Assembly (NCBI GenBank): GCA_934141605.1
Contig: CAKPCL010000001.1
Location: 1 to 64,000 of the forward strand
Direction of reading: 5' to 3'
DNA length: 64,000 bases
Source of the DNA: an uncultured Clostridia bacterium
Lineage (GTDB): Bacteria; Bacillota; Clostridia; TANB77; CAG-508
Of the stretch, positions 26,941 to 36,421 are shown one piece after another. The position numbers and the translations under genes were made by a program. The notes under the pieces were generated by a model, which was given only the letters and a program-made list of their open reading frames with translations, had not been told where the DNA came from and searched no databases. Position 1 is the stretch's first letter, and each line of letters begins with the position of its first letter.

Positions 26941-26972
26941 TTGCACCAAAAGGCATTTTAATGTAATATAAT
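26941..26972 (+). promoter_or_regulatory. Probable promoter of the glmS ribozyme-glmS transcript
   Basis: TTGCAC (26941-26946) with TAATAT (26964-26969, 17-base spacer) or overlapping TATAAT (26967-26972, 20-base spacer). It lies about 45-50 bases before the ribozyme core. Confidence 0.5.
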
Positions 26973-27017
26973 AAAGTAAAATTGAAAGATGCATAAAAAT
27001 ATTAAGAAAGGAGTTAT

Positions 27018-27165
27018 TTACTTAAGCGCCAGAACCACAATTGCAGTGGTTGACGAGGTCTAGAGTTATCGAAAATATTCGGCGGGTGCTCTAGTGGCTT
27101 TTACTTAAAGTCATAAGTATTGATACAAAAATAATAGGAATATTTAAACAAAATTCAATACATTT
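27018..27165 (+). ncRNA. glmS glucosamine-6-phosphate-activated ribozyme
   Basis: Self-cleaving riboswitch. The conserved core is all present: AAGCGCC at the cleavage site (27024-27030), the P2 arms AGAACCAC and GTGGTTG, the universal TGACGAGG, the P4 arms CTAGAG/CTCTAG around ATCG..., and TCGGCGGGTG. Binding glucosamine-6-phosphate triggers cleavage and mRNA decay, giving feedback control of the downstream glmS. The 3' boundary (P3/P4 extension) is approximate. Confidence 0.93.
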
Positions 27166-27216
27166 AAGTTTGCACACTTTCAATTCCAAAAATTTTAATT
27201 TAATAGGAGGATTACT

Positions 27217-29058
27217 ATGTGTGGAATTGTAGGTTACATAGGAACAAAAAAAGCATGTCCAATACTACTTTCAGGATTAAGTAGATTGGAATACAGAGGA
27301 TATGACTCTGCTGGAATTTCAACAATAGAAAAAGATGGATTATCTATAATGAAAGACAAAGGAAGAGTAAAAAATTTATTTGACTTAGATGGAATCGATA
27401 AATTAGAAGGGACAGTTGGTATTGCTCATACTAGATGGGCAACTCATGGAAAGCCTTCTAAAGAAAATTCTCACCCTCATCAAGATAATTCAAAAACATT
27501 TAGTGTTGTACACAATGGTATTATTGAAAATTATAACGAATTAAAAAAGTTCTTAGCAGACAAAGGTTATACTTTTTACTCTCAAACAGATACAGAGGTA
27601 ATACCAAATCTGATACATTATTATTTTAGTAAAGATACAAAATCAGATGACTTTAAATTTTTGAGAGCTGTAAAAAATGCTTGTTTAGATTTAAAAGGAA
27701 GCTTTGCAATTGAGGTTATTTGCAAATTATATCCTGAAAACATGATAGTTGTAAGGAAAGATAGTCCTTTAGTTATAGGAACTTGTGAAGATGAAAAATA
27801 TCTATCTTCTGATATTCCTGCTATTCTTTCTTACACAAAAGATTTTTATATTTTAAATGATTTAGAGTTTGTTCTTTTAACAAAAGACTCTGCAAAATTT
27901 TATGATAAAGAATTAAATGAGATAGAAAAGAAAACTCAAACTATAGAATGGAATGCATCAGCTGCTGAAAAAGACGGATTTGATGATTTTATGCTAAAAG
28001 AAATTTATGAACAGCCAACAGCTATTAGAGAAACAATAGGAGCTAAAATAAATTTGAATTCTAAATGTGAATTTGATGAACTAGGCTTTACAAAAGATTA
28101 TTTATCAACTATAAATAAAATTTATATTGTAGCTTGTGGTACAGCAATGCACGCTGGTTTAAGCGGTAAAAATGCAATTGAAAAACTTTGCAAAATACCT
28201 GTCCAAGTTGATATTGCTTCTGAATTTAGATATAGAGACCCAATTGTAGATGATAAAACTTTATGTATTTTTATTTCTCAATCTGGTGAAACAGCAGACA
28301 CCATTGCTGCTTTAAAACTTTCAAAAGAAAAAGGAGCAAAAACAATTGCTATAACTAATGTAATTGGAAGTTCAATAACAAGGGAGGCAGATTATTCAAT
28401 ATATACTCATGCTGGACCAGAAATAGCTGTTGCTTCTACAAAAGCTTATACTTCTCAAGTTATATTAATAAATATTTTGGCAATTTATTTTGCTGAAGTT
28501 TTAGAAAGTTGTAATGCAGAATTTTTAAATAATATTAAAAAAGATATTTTAGATTTACCTAAAAAAATTGAAGAAACTTTAAAATGTGATGAAACTATAA
28601 AAGCCTTTGCTAAAAAAATGTATCAAGAAAAAGATGTTTTCTTCTTGGGCAGAGGAATTGATGAAACAGTTGCAAGAGAAGGTTCTTTGAAGCTAAAAGA
28701 AATCTCTTATATTCACTCTGAAAGTTATGCTGCTGGTGAATTAAAACATGGTCCAATTGCTTTAATAGAAAATGGAATTACTGTTATTAGTATTTTAACA
28801 GTCCCAGATTTAGTTAAAAAAACTGTAAGTAATATTCAAGAGGTTATTACTCGTGGTGCAAAAACTTTGGTTATTACAAATCAAAATGTTGATAAAAATA
28901 TGTTTAATGAAGTGGTTACTATACCTGAAACAAATTGTTTTGTTTCTCCTATTTTGTCAGTTATACCTCTTCAGTTACTTGCATATTACATTTCTAAAGA
29001 AAAAGGATTAGATGTTGATAAACCTAGAAATTTAGCAAAGTCTGTTACAGTTGAATAA
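27217..29058 (+). CDS. glmS: Glutamine-fructose-6-phosphate aminotransferase (isomerizing)
   Basis: 613-aa enzyme making glucosamine-6-phosphate for peptidoglycan. The N-terminal glutaminase domain begins with the nucleophile Cys2 (MCGIVGYIG) and holds HTRWATHG; the C-terminal half has two SIS sugar-isomerase domains (ACGTAMHAGLSGKNAIEKL; ISQSGETADTIAAL; GRGIDETVAREGSLKLKE), and the protein ends in the universal NLAKSVTVE. Controlled by its own ribozyme leader. Complete, TAGGAGG site before the ATG. Confidence 0.98.
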   Translation: MCGIVGYIGTKKACPILLSGLSRLEYRGYDSAGISTIEKDGLSIMKDKGRVKNLFDLDGIDKLEGTVGIAHTRWATHGKPSKENSHPHQDNSKTFSVVHNGIIENYNELKKFLADKGYTFYSQTDTEVIPNLIHYYFSKDTKSDDFKFLRAVKNACLDLKGSFAIEVICKLYPENMIVVRKDSPLVIGTCEDEKYLSSDIPAILSYTKDFYILNDLEFVLLTKDSAKFYDKELNEIEKKTQTIEWNASAAEKDGFDDFMLKEIYEQPTAIRETIGAKINLNSKCEFDELGFTKDYLSTINKIYIVACGTAMHAGLSGKNAIEKLCKIPVQVDIASEFRYRDPIVDDKTLCIFISQSGETADTIAALKLSKEKGAKTIAITNVIGSSITREADYSIYTHAGPEIAVASTKAYTSQVILINILAIYFAEVLESCNAEFLNNIKKDILDLPKKIEETLKCDETIKAFAKKMYQEKDVFFLGRGIDETVAREGSLKLKEISYIHSESYAAGELKHGPIALIENGITVISILTVPDLVKKTVSNIQEVITRGAKTLVITNQNVDKNMFNEVVTIPETNCFVSPILSVIPLQLLAYYISKEKGLDVDKPRNLAKSVTVE

Positions 29059-29105
29059 ACTTTTTTCAACTCTAATACATTGCATTGAATTTAGAATAAA
29101 AAATC

Positions 29106-29140
29106 AAAAAGCAATATTCATTTTTGAAATATTGCTTTTT
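29106..29140. terminator. Terminator of glmS
   Basis: AAAAAGCAATATT/AATATTGCTTTTT hairpin with runs on both sides; also close to the end of the convergent surface-protein gene. Confidence 0.82.
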
Positions 29141-29155
29141 AAATTTTATTTATTT

Positions 29156-30737
29156 TTAATTTTGAACCGTAATAATTGCTTTTCCAGATGGGCTAAATTC
29201 AATAACTTGATTGTTCATTGAAGCTTCTAAATTTAAAGTTGTATTTACTGTCTCCTCTCCATTGCAAATTATAATTAAATTTCCACTTGGTGCATTTACT
29301 TTTACATGATCCAGAATATCAGTATTATCTAGATTATGCCAATTTTTAGGTATAAATTCAAAACTTTTAGTAGCAATAGTTTGATCGTTATATTTTACAA
29401 CATAATTCACATTAAATTTTTCATCTGAATATTTGTAAGACATTTCTGTTGCTAAACTACTAGGAATATATTTAGGTGCTACAAGTCCATTATGTAGTGT
29501 AATAGTGTATGTATCTACATATTTATAATATTCTAAATTAACAACTCCTTTACTAAATGTTGCATTTTTAACCATATTATTTTGATTTTTGTTTGTAGTA
29601 TATTGTGATGTTTTATTTCCAATTTTTCCACCTAAATTTTGAATTTCATTTGTAACTTGTTCAATTGTTTTGTTTTTATAACTAGGATCATCACAGTATG
29701 TTTCTATCTTTTTTTCTAGATTGTTTTCTTCATTGTTTTCTTCATTATTTGTATTATTATTGCTATTATTACTTGAATTATTATTTGTACTATTATTATT
29801 CGAAATATTATTATTTGTGCTATTATTATTCGAATCATAATCGTTTGATTCATTTTCTGAAACTGACACATTATCATTTGATGTTTGTGTATTACTATTT
29901 TCTCCGTTGTGTTGTTTGTTGAATGTAATTTAATTTATTTTCTACATTATTGGTTTTATTTTGGCTTTTAAAAGATTTGTTATTACATTTTTCTGTATCA
30001 TATTCTTCTGTTACTTTTATATCATATGAAATTCCATTTTGACTAAATTTTCGGTTTCTAGGTAATCCATATAAAACTGAACCAGGAGATGCAAACTGTA
30101 TTGCTAAATCAAAGTCACTATATTGCCAATGGTCATCATATGAAGTTATGCTTCCTAAAATATTTTGTTTAAACTCAATATAAGATTTTTCATTTGATGT
30201 TTCATTTAACTTCAAACCACTTAATTCTGTAAAATCTTTATATAGAACAAATGTCACATCTGTCGGTCCACCTTCAGTTGTTGTGTTATATGATAATTCT
30301 ATTTCTTTTATATAGTCATTTTGTAATAAAGTAGTTTTAAATAACTTATTTTTTGCTTCCATATAATATTTGTTTCCACCAATATATTCTTTTGTTGATC
30401 CTAAAATTAGACTATACCAGCCATCGCTGTCCTCTGATATACGAACAGAATAATTTTCAGAATATAAATTTTTATAATCAGCTTTTAATTTTTCTATAAA
30501 ATCTTCTAGTTTAACATTGAAAGTATATACTCCATTAACATTTGTTAGTCCATATTCTTTTAATTTTTTGTCATTTTTATTTGCTTTGTTATTTGAAATG
30601 GCGAATTTTCCACTAAATTCAATTGCTCCATTTCTATTAAGAATATAAATTCCAGTAGCAATTACTGCAATACTAACTAATACTATTAAAATTATTTTCT
30701 TATAGTTCATTTTTATTTTATTAAATATATTTTTCAT
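29156..30737 (-). CDS. Membrane-anchored extracellular protein, read through a +1 shift at CGG
   Basis: A gene of 3n+1 length encoding about 526 aa if one +1 shift occurs at CGG (29906-29904). First part: N-terminal membrane helix (about 12-32) and a globular domain (~35-260) ending in an Asn/Lys/Gln-rich linker. Zero frame then stops at TAG three codons after the CGG. In the +1 frame the linker continues as a long Asn/Ser/Thr-rich stretch and leads to a second beta-rich domain (~330-526). The low-complexity linker spanning the shift on both sides argues for one protein. No family recognised. Start at 30737 follows AAGGGG. Confidence 0.68.
29904..29906 (-). other. +1 frameshift site, CGG (surface protein)
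   Basis: Read as CAA (C) GGA GAA AAT AGT. The zero frame hits TAG three codons later. Confidence 0.6.
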
Positions 30738-30879
30738 TTTATTCCCCTTCTTATTTTTCAAATTTTTTTAAACTACTACAACAAATATTATAACTTTTTA
30801 AGAGTATTCGTTCGTTTGTTCATATTGTATCACTACTATTTTAAAAAGTAAAGTTCTATTAATTCTTTTTAAAAGATAT

Positions 30880-30922
30880 ATAAAAAATATGTAGTACAAT
30901 CTTTTAGTAATTGTACTACATA
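30880..30922 (-). terminator. Terminator of bofA
   Basis: TATGTAGTACAAT/ATTGTACTACATA hairpin followed on the minus strand by TTTTTTATA. The remaining 30.76-30.88 kb gap is AT-rich with no gene seen. Confidence 0.82.
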
Positions 30923-30924
30923 TT

Positions 30925-31182
30925 TTAGATTAATAATTTCACAATGATTAAGCAGATAGCCCCCGGTAATCCTAAAAGCCCTATCAAAATACTAGTAAAA
31001 ATATTAAGCCCAATGTGGAAACCCCATATTCCCCCAATTAAATTAATTAAAAATATAGTAACTCCTCCCAAAACAGAATTTATTACTAACTTTAAAATTT
31101 TCTTAATTGGAACTATAAACACCCTTCCAAATATAAACAAAAAACAGATACATGCCAAATATATAATTAAATTTGTATTCAT
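30925..31182 (-). CDS. bofA: Pro-sigma-K processing inhibitor BofA family
   Basis: 85-aa membrane protein. The family signature is clear: LKLVINSVLGGVTIFLINLIGG followed by GIHI-type GFHIGLNIFTSILIGLLGLPGAICLIIVKLL (quoted in two parts here: LKLVINSVLGG and NIFTSILIGLLGLPG). BofA holds the SpoIVFB protease inactive until the forespore signal, timing sigma-K activation. I start at the ATG 31182 (GAGGG site) rather than the TTG at 31188. Paired with yaaL upstream as in Bacilli. Confidence 0.9.
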   Translation of the reverse strand: MNTNLIIYLACICFLFIFGRVFIVPIKKILKLVINSVLGGVTIFLINLIGGIWGFHIGLNIFTSILIGLLGLPGAICLIIVKLLI

Positions 31183-31267
31183 ATTCAAACCCTCTTTAAA
31201 CTATATTTATACATCTGTATGTTTAAACATGGACAAATATGAATTAAAATAAATCTGAAATAAAAAT

Positions 31268-31549
31268 TTAGCCTATGTCTTCACTATAATTTTCATATTT
31301 TAATTGACTTATGGTATCCATAGTTATTCCACTTGCTTTAGCCAATTTTAGTAAATAATCTAGCTTTGCTTGATTTGCCTTTATATGATATATATAATAA
31401 TCTACTAGTCCCAATTCAGCATACTCAAAATTTTTATTATCACTTTTTAGTTCTTCTCTAGTTTTTATTATGTTCCTAATTAATTCTATTTCTCTATCTA
31501 ATTCTGTTCTGTCTTTTAATTTTTGTTCTTTCTGAAATTCTTCTTGCAT
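31268..31549 (-). CDS. DUF2508 protein (YaaL family)
   Basis: 93-aa acidic helical protein of the YaaL/DUF2508 family, recognised by NFEYAELGLVDYYIYHIKANQAKLDYLLKLAK (core: VDYYIYHIKANQAKLDYLL). The family is found next to bofA in endospore formers, as here; function unknown. AGGAGTG-type site. Confidence 0.85.
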   Translation of the reverse strand: MQEEFQKEQKLKDRTELDREIELIRNIIKTREELKSDNKNFEYAELGLVDYYIYHIKANQAKLDYLLKLAKASGITMDTISQLKYENYSEDIG

Positions 31550-31636
31550 ACATACACTCCTATTTATAGTAATTTTAAATATTATATGCTTTTCTAGATA
31601 AAATTATTCTAATGTCAACTTTTTTTCCAAAAATAC

Positions 31637-31665
31637 TTGTTTTTTTCGCTATTTTGTAGGATAAT
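31637..31665 (+). promoter_or_regulatory. Promoter of the VirD4-like ATPase gene
   Basis: TTGTTT (31637-31642), 17-base spacer, GATAAT (31660-31665). The leader that follows contains GGCAATTAAATA twice; the second copy runs up to the start codon. Confidence 0.6.
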
Positions 31666-31730
31666 ATATATATGTGATATTATAAAAAAATGGCAATTAA
31701 ATATAATTAATAAAAAGGGGCAATTAAATA

Positions 31731-34058
31731 ATGAAATTTATAGACAATTTTTTAAAGAAATTAGGTGCAAGTAGAAATACTTTTGCAACCTATGTTTTAA
31801 CATTACTAACGGTATATCTGGCAGTAGATAGAATAGTAGAATTTTTATTGATGGTATTTACAGGAGTATCTTATTCATATTGGGGACCAATACAATATAC
31901 ATTAGCACTTGCTTGTCCAATATTTGCTTATTTATTTTCTGTACCATCAGAATTTGCAACAACTAAAAAGAAAAAAGTAACTCTATTTTATATTTATGTT
32001 ATTGGATTAAGTATTATAGCAATATCAATGTTTACTCAATGGCTTAATATGGGAGCATGGCTTCTACTAATATTCAATCCTGGATATGTAGATTTAGTTA
32101 CAGATTTTTCTGACTTAGTAAGACCTGCTTTAACTTCACTTACACTTCTTGTTCCAATTTTAGCAGTGCCAAAAGTATTTAATTTCTTATACTTTGATGT
32201 TAACGATAGTAAAGATATGACTCGTTCTATTTGGGACTATGGTGGAATTGATTTATCTGACAAAAAACAAGGTCATGGCCCTTATACTTGTGAAATTTAT
32301 TTATGTCAAGATAGTGAAACAGCAGCTCAGATAACTATACCAGAAGCCTCAAGATATCAGTCAATGTTTGTATGTGGTGGTTCTGGTTCTGGAAAAACCT
32401 CAATGGTATATGAACCTTTAATTGCAAGAGATTTAGATAGAAAATTTTTCTTTAGAGAAGTTTCTAAAGAAATGGGATTTACAGCTTTAAAAACTGGAAT
32501 TGCAGTATTAAGAGGTCCTTATGATAATGATTTCTTAAATGCTAATTTCAATTTAAATATGTTAATTCCTACATCTGGTAACGAAGATGTTTATAAAGCT
32601 TATATGAAAAAAATGATTTTAGATGATTCAGGTGAAGTCACTTACAAAAACTGCGGTATAACAGTTTTATCTCCTGATAGAGAAATTTCAGACCATATGA
32701 TGAGTGTTTGTAAAAACTTTGGATTACCTTACAAAGTTATTGATCCTTCAGATAAAGCTTCAGTTGGATTAAACCCATTTGTTTATGATAATCCTAACAA
32801 AATTGCAATTACAATATCTTCTGTATTAAGAACAATGCTTGATATTTCTAAAGATGAACCTGATGAAACTTATAGAGAATCAGTAGTAGTTCAAGCTATT
32901 GAAAATATGTCAATTTTATTAAAAGAAATGTACCCTAGAATGAACCAAGGTATGTTACCTAATCTAGAAGATATGTTAAAAATGTTTAATAATTTTGATT
33001 TAGTTGAAAAAATGTGCGAGATTTTAGCACATGATGATGAATTAAAAGAAAAATATAGTACACAAATAGCTTACTTTAAAAAGAATTTTTATAAAGACGG
33101 TATAAATAGACAAAACACAGAAATTTATATAGATGCAGCTATAAGTCAATTAGATAAACTTTTAAGAATTCCTGGTGTTAAATCAATTCTATGTAATAGA
33201 CACAATAATATTGATTTTGATAAGTCTTTAGCTGATGGTGATATTATTTTTGTATGCACAAGGCGTGGTGATTTAGGTGCTTCTAGTCATAAAGCTTTTG
33301 GATTATTCTTCTTAATTTCAATGCAAAATGCTGTTTTAAGAAGACCTGGAAGTGAGAAATCAAGAGTTCCTAACTTCTTATATATAGATGAATTTCCTGA
33401 TTTCATTTGTAAAGCTACAGAACCAATATTTACAATGTACAGAAAATATAAAATTGGTACTACAATTTCAGCTCAAAACCTTGAACAATTAAATGTTTCT
33501 GATGGTAAAGAAAACTTTAAGCAAACTATTTTATCTAACTGTGCAAATAAAATCTTTAAAGGTAATGCAAGTATTGAAGAGCTTGAGTGGTGGGGTAACG
33601 AATTTGGTCAAAAAAGAGAGTGGTCTATGCAAAACTCTATTGATTTTGACAAGATGAAATATGATTCTAAACATGGTAATGTTGAGTGGAAATTTGTACC
33701 TTACTTTAAAGCAGGAAAACTTCAATCATTTGGTCAAAAAGATTGTGCTTATAAAGTTAGAGGTTCAAACGGAAAACCTATGGCAGGTCAAGGAAAACTT
33801 GGTTATTTGGAATCTAAATATAAAGAGCCTAAAAAGATTAAAACATTTGATTTTGGTAGATATTCTGACGGAGTAACAACAGCTACTGAAGATGAGGAAA
33901 ATGGTTTTATTACTAAAAAGAAATTTAATCCTAAAAAGGTAGATTTCATGGATGAGCATAATGAAGTAGATCCTGTCCAAACAAATACAACAGATTCAAA
34001 TTACTTATTTGATAATGAAGATGCAATTGTTGTAAATCTTAAGAAAAATAAAAAATAA
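31731..34058 (+). CDS. Orphan type IV coupling protein-like ATPase (VirD4/TraG family)
   Basis: 775-aa membrane ATPase. Four hydrophobic segments in the first ~165 residues precede a RecA-like motor: Walker A GGSGSGKTS (about 216-223) and Walker B NFLYIDEFPDF (about 543-553), plus the TraM-recognition-like region IGTTISAQNLEQL and a C-terminal polar tail. The family recruits DNA or protein substrates to type IV secretion channels. No relaxase, VirB4, pilin or integrase gene is near; the neighbours are bofA/yaaL and a metal permease, and codon use looks native. It may therefore have a chromosomal role. Confidence 0.88.
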   Translation: MKFIDNFLKKLGASRNTFATYVLTLLTVYLAVDRIVEFLLMVFTGVSYSYWGPIQYTLALACPIFAYLFSVPSEFATTKKKKVTLFYIYVIGLSIIAISMFTQWLNMGAWLLLIFNPGYVDLVTDFSDLVRPALTSLTLLVPILAVPKVFNFLYFDVNDSKDMTRSIWDYGGIDLSDKKQGHGPYTCEIYLCQDSETAAQITIPEASRYQSMFVCGGSGSGKTSMVYEPLIARDLDRKFFFREVSKEMGFTALKTGIAVLRGPYDNDFLNANFNLNMLIPTSGNEDVYKAYMKKMILDDSGEVTYKNCGITVLSPDREISDHMMSVCKNFGLPYKVIDPSDKASVGLNPFVYDNPNKIAITISSVLRTMLDISKDEPDETYRESVVVQAIENMSILLKEMYPRMNQGMLPNLEDMLKMFNNFDLVEKMCEILAHDDELKEKYSTQIAYFKKNFYKDGINRQNTEIYIDAAISQLDKLLRIPGVKSILCNRHNNIDFDKSLADGDIIFVCTRRGDLGASSHKAFGLFFLISMQNAVLRRPGSEKSRVPNFLYIDEFPDFICKATEPIFTMYRKYKIGTTISAQNLEQLNVSDGKENFKQTILSNCANKIFKGNASIEELEWWGNEFGQKREWSMQNSIDFDKMKYDSKHGNVEWKFVPYFKAGKLQSFGQKDCAYKVRGSNGKPMAGQGKLGYLESKYKEPKKIKTFDFGRYSDGVTTATEDEENGFITKKKFNPKKVDFMDEHNEVDPVQTNTTDSNYLFDNEDAIVVNLKKNKK

Positions 34059-34082
34059 AAAACAGTTTAAAAGCTGTTTTTT
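34058..34082 (+). terminator. Terminator of the VirD4-like gene
   Basis: AAAAACAG, short loop, CTGTTTTTT directly after the stop codon. Confidence 0.75.
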
Positions 34083-34087
34083 ATTTT

Positions 34088-34978
34088 TTATATTGATATT
34101 CCTAATAATTCTATTATAATTCCTGATATTGTTCCAATCATATACAATAAAGCAATTATGCCTAAGTTTTCTTTAAGTTTATCATTTGCTTTGAATAGTA
34201 CAGCAAGTCCAACTCCTGCACCTGTTAATAATCCTGATATCATACTTCCAAGAGATATAACATTTTCCAAGTACATATTTGTAATTATTACTGAAGCTGC
34301 ACAATTAGGAATTAATCCTATTAATGATGTAATTGCTGGTCCTATAATTGGTTTGTTTAGTATCCAACTTGCGATAGTTTTTTCTCCTACAAAGTGTACT
34401 GTTATATTTATAATAAAGGTAATTATTATTATAAATATAAATATACTTAATGTATGGTGAATAGCTGATTTTATTATTCCGCTTTCATCGCAGTGGCAAT
34501 GGTCTTCTTCACATATGTGTCCAATTTCGTCTTCTTCCTCTTCATTTATTGCTTTTACTTCTTGTTTTTTTATTATTTTATTTTTTATGGTATGTGTAAA
34601 TAAATCTATTATAATTCCTGCTATCATTCCAATTAATAATTTTATTCCTAAGATTTTTAATATTATTATTGGTGAAACCGCTTCTGAAATAAATATTGGT
34701 AACATTTCATCTGAGGTTGATAAATATACTGCTATTAGAGTTCCTAATGTGATAACTCGTCCAGCATATAAATTTGTTGCTGATACTGAAAATCCACATT
34801 GAGGAAATGCTCCTAAAATGCTTCCTATAATTGGTCCCCATTTTCCAGATCTTTTTATTGCTGATTTTGTTTTATGCCCCATTTTATGTTCTATGTATTC
34901 CATAATCAAATATGTAATAAATAGAAATGGCAATAATTTTATACCATCTATTAAGGTATCTTTTATTATATCTATCAT
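34088..34978 (-). CDS. Putative ten-helix metal exporter (ArsP_2 / permease-like)
   Basis: 296-aa integral membrane protein in two homologous halves, each with the motif FPQCGFS / IPNCAAS (GAFPQCGFSVSATNLYAGRV and GLIPNCAASVIITNMYLENV), the hallmark of the putative heavy-metal exporter family PF11449. The halves are joined by a cytoplasmic or external loop rich in acidic residues, His and Cys (EEDHCHCDE, about residue 165), a likely metal-binding site. Start at 34978, which follows GGGAGG; an upstream ATG at 35005 lacks a site. Substrate not determined by sequence. Confidence 0.8.
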   Translation of the reverse strand: MIDIIKDTLIDGIKLLPFLFITYLIMEYIEHKMGHKTKSAIKRSGKWGPIIGSILGAFPQCGFSVSATNLYAGRVITLGTLIAVYLSTSDEMLPIFISEAVSPIIILKILGIKLLIGMIAGIIIDLFTHTIKNKIIKKQEVKAINEEEEDEIGHICEEDHCHCDESGIIKSAIHHTLSIFIFIIIITFIINITVHFVGEKTIASWILNKPIIGPAITSLIGLIPNCAASVIITNMYLENVISLGSMISGLLTGAGVGLAVLFKANDKLKENLGIIALLYMIGTISGIIIELLGISI

Positions 34979-35024
34979 TTTTATTCCTCCCGAAATATTT
35001 TGCATTTATTAGTTTAACATAAAA

Positions 35025-35064
35025 TACCAGAATTTGCAATATTTTTTTATTGCAAATTCTGGTA
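35025..35064 (-). terminator. Terminator after the repeat-tailed membrane protein
   Basis: A perfect 17-base inverted repeat (TACCAGAATTTGCAATA and complement) with a short T/A loop, followed by TTTTA on the minus strand. Confidence 0.75.
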
Positions 35065-35080
35065 AAAATTTGATGATATC

Positions 35081-35546
35081 TTATCTTCTCCTAAAGCACC
35101 CACAAAAACTTCCTGTTCTTCCATTTGTGTTATTTACATTGTTTGTATTTATTGTTAAAAGTTCATTGTCATTTCCGTTGCAATCATTACTGCTAATAGT
35201 TAGTAAATTTCCGTTGTCATTATTAGAACAGGTTCCGTGTTATTGATAATAGTTGAGTTTCATTGTTGCTGTTACAACAGCTGGTTCTTCCTTCTGATTC
35301 TCTTCTATCCAATTCTCTTAATATTCTGCAAATTATGTTTGTTAATACTGCTGTTATAAATGCAAGTATTGTATATGCTATTGTGGCAACTAAGTAATTT
35401 AGATTTCCAACTACAAATGTTACAACTAAGAATATTGCAAATATTATTCCTGCTACTATAAATGGACATTTAAAAATCTTTTGTAGTGCTATTGATATTA
35501 TTATTACTGCTATTGGTAAAGCAAAAAATATTAGTAATGTGTTCAT
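35081..35546 (-). CDS. Membrane protein with Cys/Asn-rich repeat tail, read through a +1 shift at CGG
   Basis: A gene of 3n+1 length. The zero frame gives 107 aa: three membrane helices (about 3-75), a basic segment (RILRELDRRESEGR) and CCNSNNETQLLSIT before CGG (35237-35235), then stops five codons later. Skipping the C continues with a further ~50 residues made of near-repeats of the same pattern: C-x-N-N-x-N-x-x-LLTI (CSNNDNGNLLTISSND, CNGNDNELLTINTN), ending in SFCGCFRRR. The repeat unit continues across the shift, so the shifted product is clearly one protein of 154 aa. Function unknown. Both short and long forms might be made. Confidence 0.75.
35235..35237 (-). other. +1 frameshift site, CGG (repeat-tailed protein)
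   Basis: Read as ACA (C) GGA ACC TGT TCT. The repeat pattern begun before the site goes on after it only in the +1 frame. Confidence 0.7.
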
Positions 35547-35617
35547 GTTTTTTCTCCTTTTCTTTTTTACTATATTTTATGCTTTCAGCTATATTTTGTT
35601 ACTTCTATGCAATTGTA

Positions 35618-36358
35618 TTAATCATATTCTACACTAACCAAGTATAGTCCATTAGGTTGCAATGTTTTTCCTGCTAAATTTCTATCTTTTGATTCAATAA
35701 TTTTTTCTATATCCTCTGGTTCAATTTTTCCAGTACCTACATCAACTAATGTACCAGAAATTATTCTTACCATGTTATATAAAAAGCCATTTCCTGTAAG
35801 TTCAATATAAATTCTATTATTAGGCATTTCAATGACTTCAGCTTTATATATAATTCTAACACTGCTTTTGCTACTTGTCCCACTTGCTTTAAAGGCTTTA
35901 AAGTCATGTTCTCCTTCAAAATATTTAGCTGCTGTTTTCATTTTTTGTATATCTAATTTTTGTGGTATATGTGTTTCTAAATTTCTATATATTGCTGATG
36001 AAAATTCTGAATTGTTAATAACATATCTATATGTTTTTTTCTTACATGTTAATCTACTATGAAATTTTTCTTCTACTTCTTCTGCTTTTAATATTCTTAT
36101 TGATTTTTTTAAATTTGAATTTAGTGCTATTGCTATTTTATCAATTGGAATATTGGAATTAGTTTTAAAGTTTGCAACTTGTCCAAAAGCATGTACCCCT
36201 GCATCTGTTCTTCCTGATGCCATTAGTTCTACTTCTTCTCCTGTTACAACTTTTATTGCTTGTTCTATTGTTCCTTGAATATTTAATTTATTGGGCTGTT
36301 TTTGCCAGCCATTAAAGTCTTTTCCATCATATTCTATTGTTAATTTTATATTTCTCAT
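35618..36358 (-). CDS. truA: tRNA pseudouridine(38-40) synthase TruA
   Basis: 246-aa enzyme modifying U38-U40 in the anticodon arm. Catalytic motif GRTDAGVHA (about residues 50-58), opening IEYDGKDFNGWQKQ, middle HDFKAFKASGT and closing NGFLYNMVRIISGTLVDVG are all canonical. Complete. It follows cdaA on the same strand after a hairpin. Confidence 0.97.
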   Translation of the reverse strand: MRNIKLTIEYDGKDFNGWQKQPNKLNIQGTIEQAIKVVTGEEVELMASGRTDAGVHAFGQVANFKTNSNIPIDKIAIALNSNLKKSIRILKAEEVEEKFHSRLTCKKKTYRYVINNSEFSSAIYRNLETHIPQKLDIQKMKTAAKYFEGEHDFKAFKASGTSSKSSVRIIYKAEVIEMPNNRIYIELTGNGFLYNMVRIISGTLVDVGTGKIEPEDIEKIIESKDRNLAGKTLQPNGLYLVSVEYD

Positions 36359-36396
36359 TATAATCCTTTCTTTGTCCTTAATATTTGGATTTATAA

Positions 36397-36421
36397 AAGT
36401 CGCTTTTAAAGCGACTTCTAT
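36397..36421 (-). terminator. Hairpin terminator of cdaA
   Basis: AAGTCGCTTT/AAAGCGACTT followed by TTTTAT on the minus strand, overlapping the cdaA stop codon. Confidence 0.65.

Noticed and set aside
31731..34058. Integrated conjugative element around the VirD4-like gene
   Set aside because: No integrase, relaxase, attachment repeats or transfer genes are found on either side, and neighbouring genes are core sporulation and housekeeping genes.
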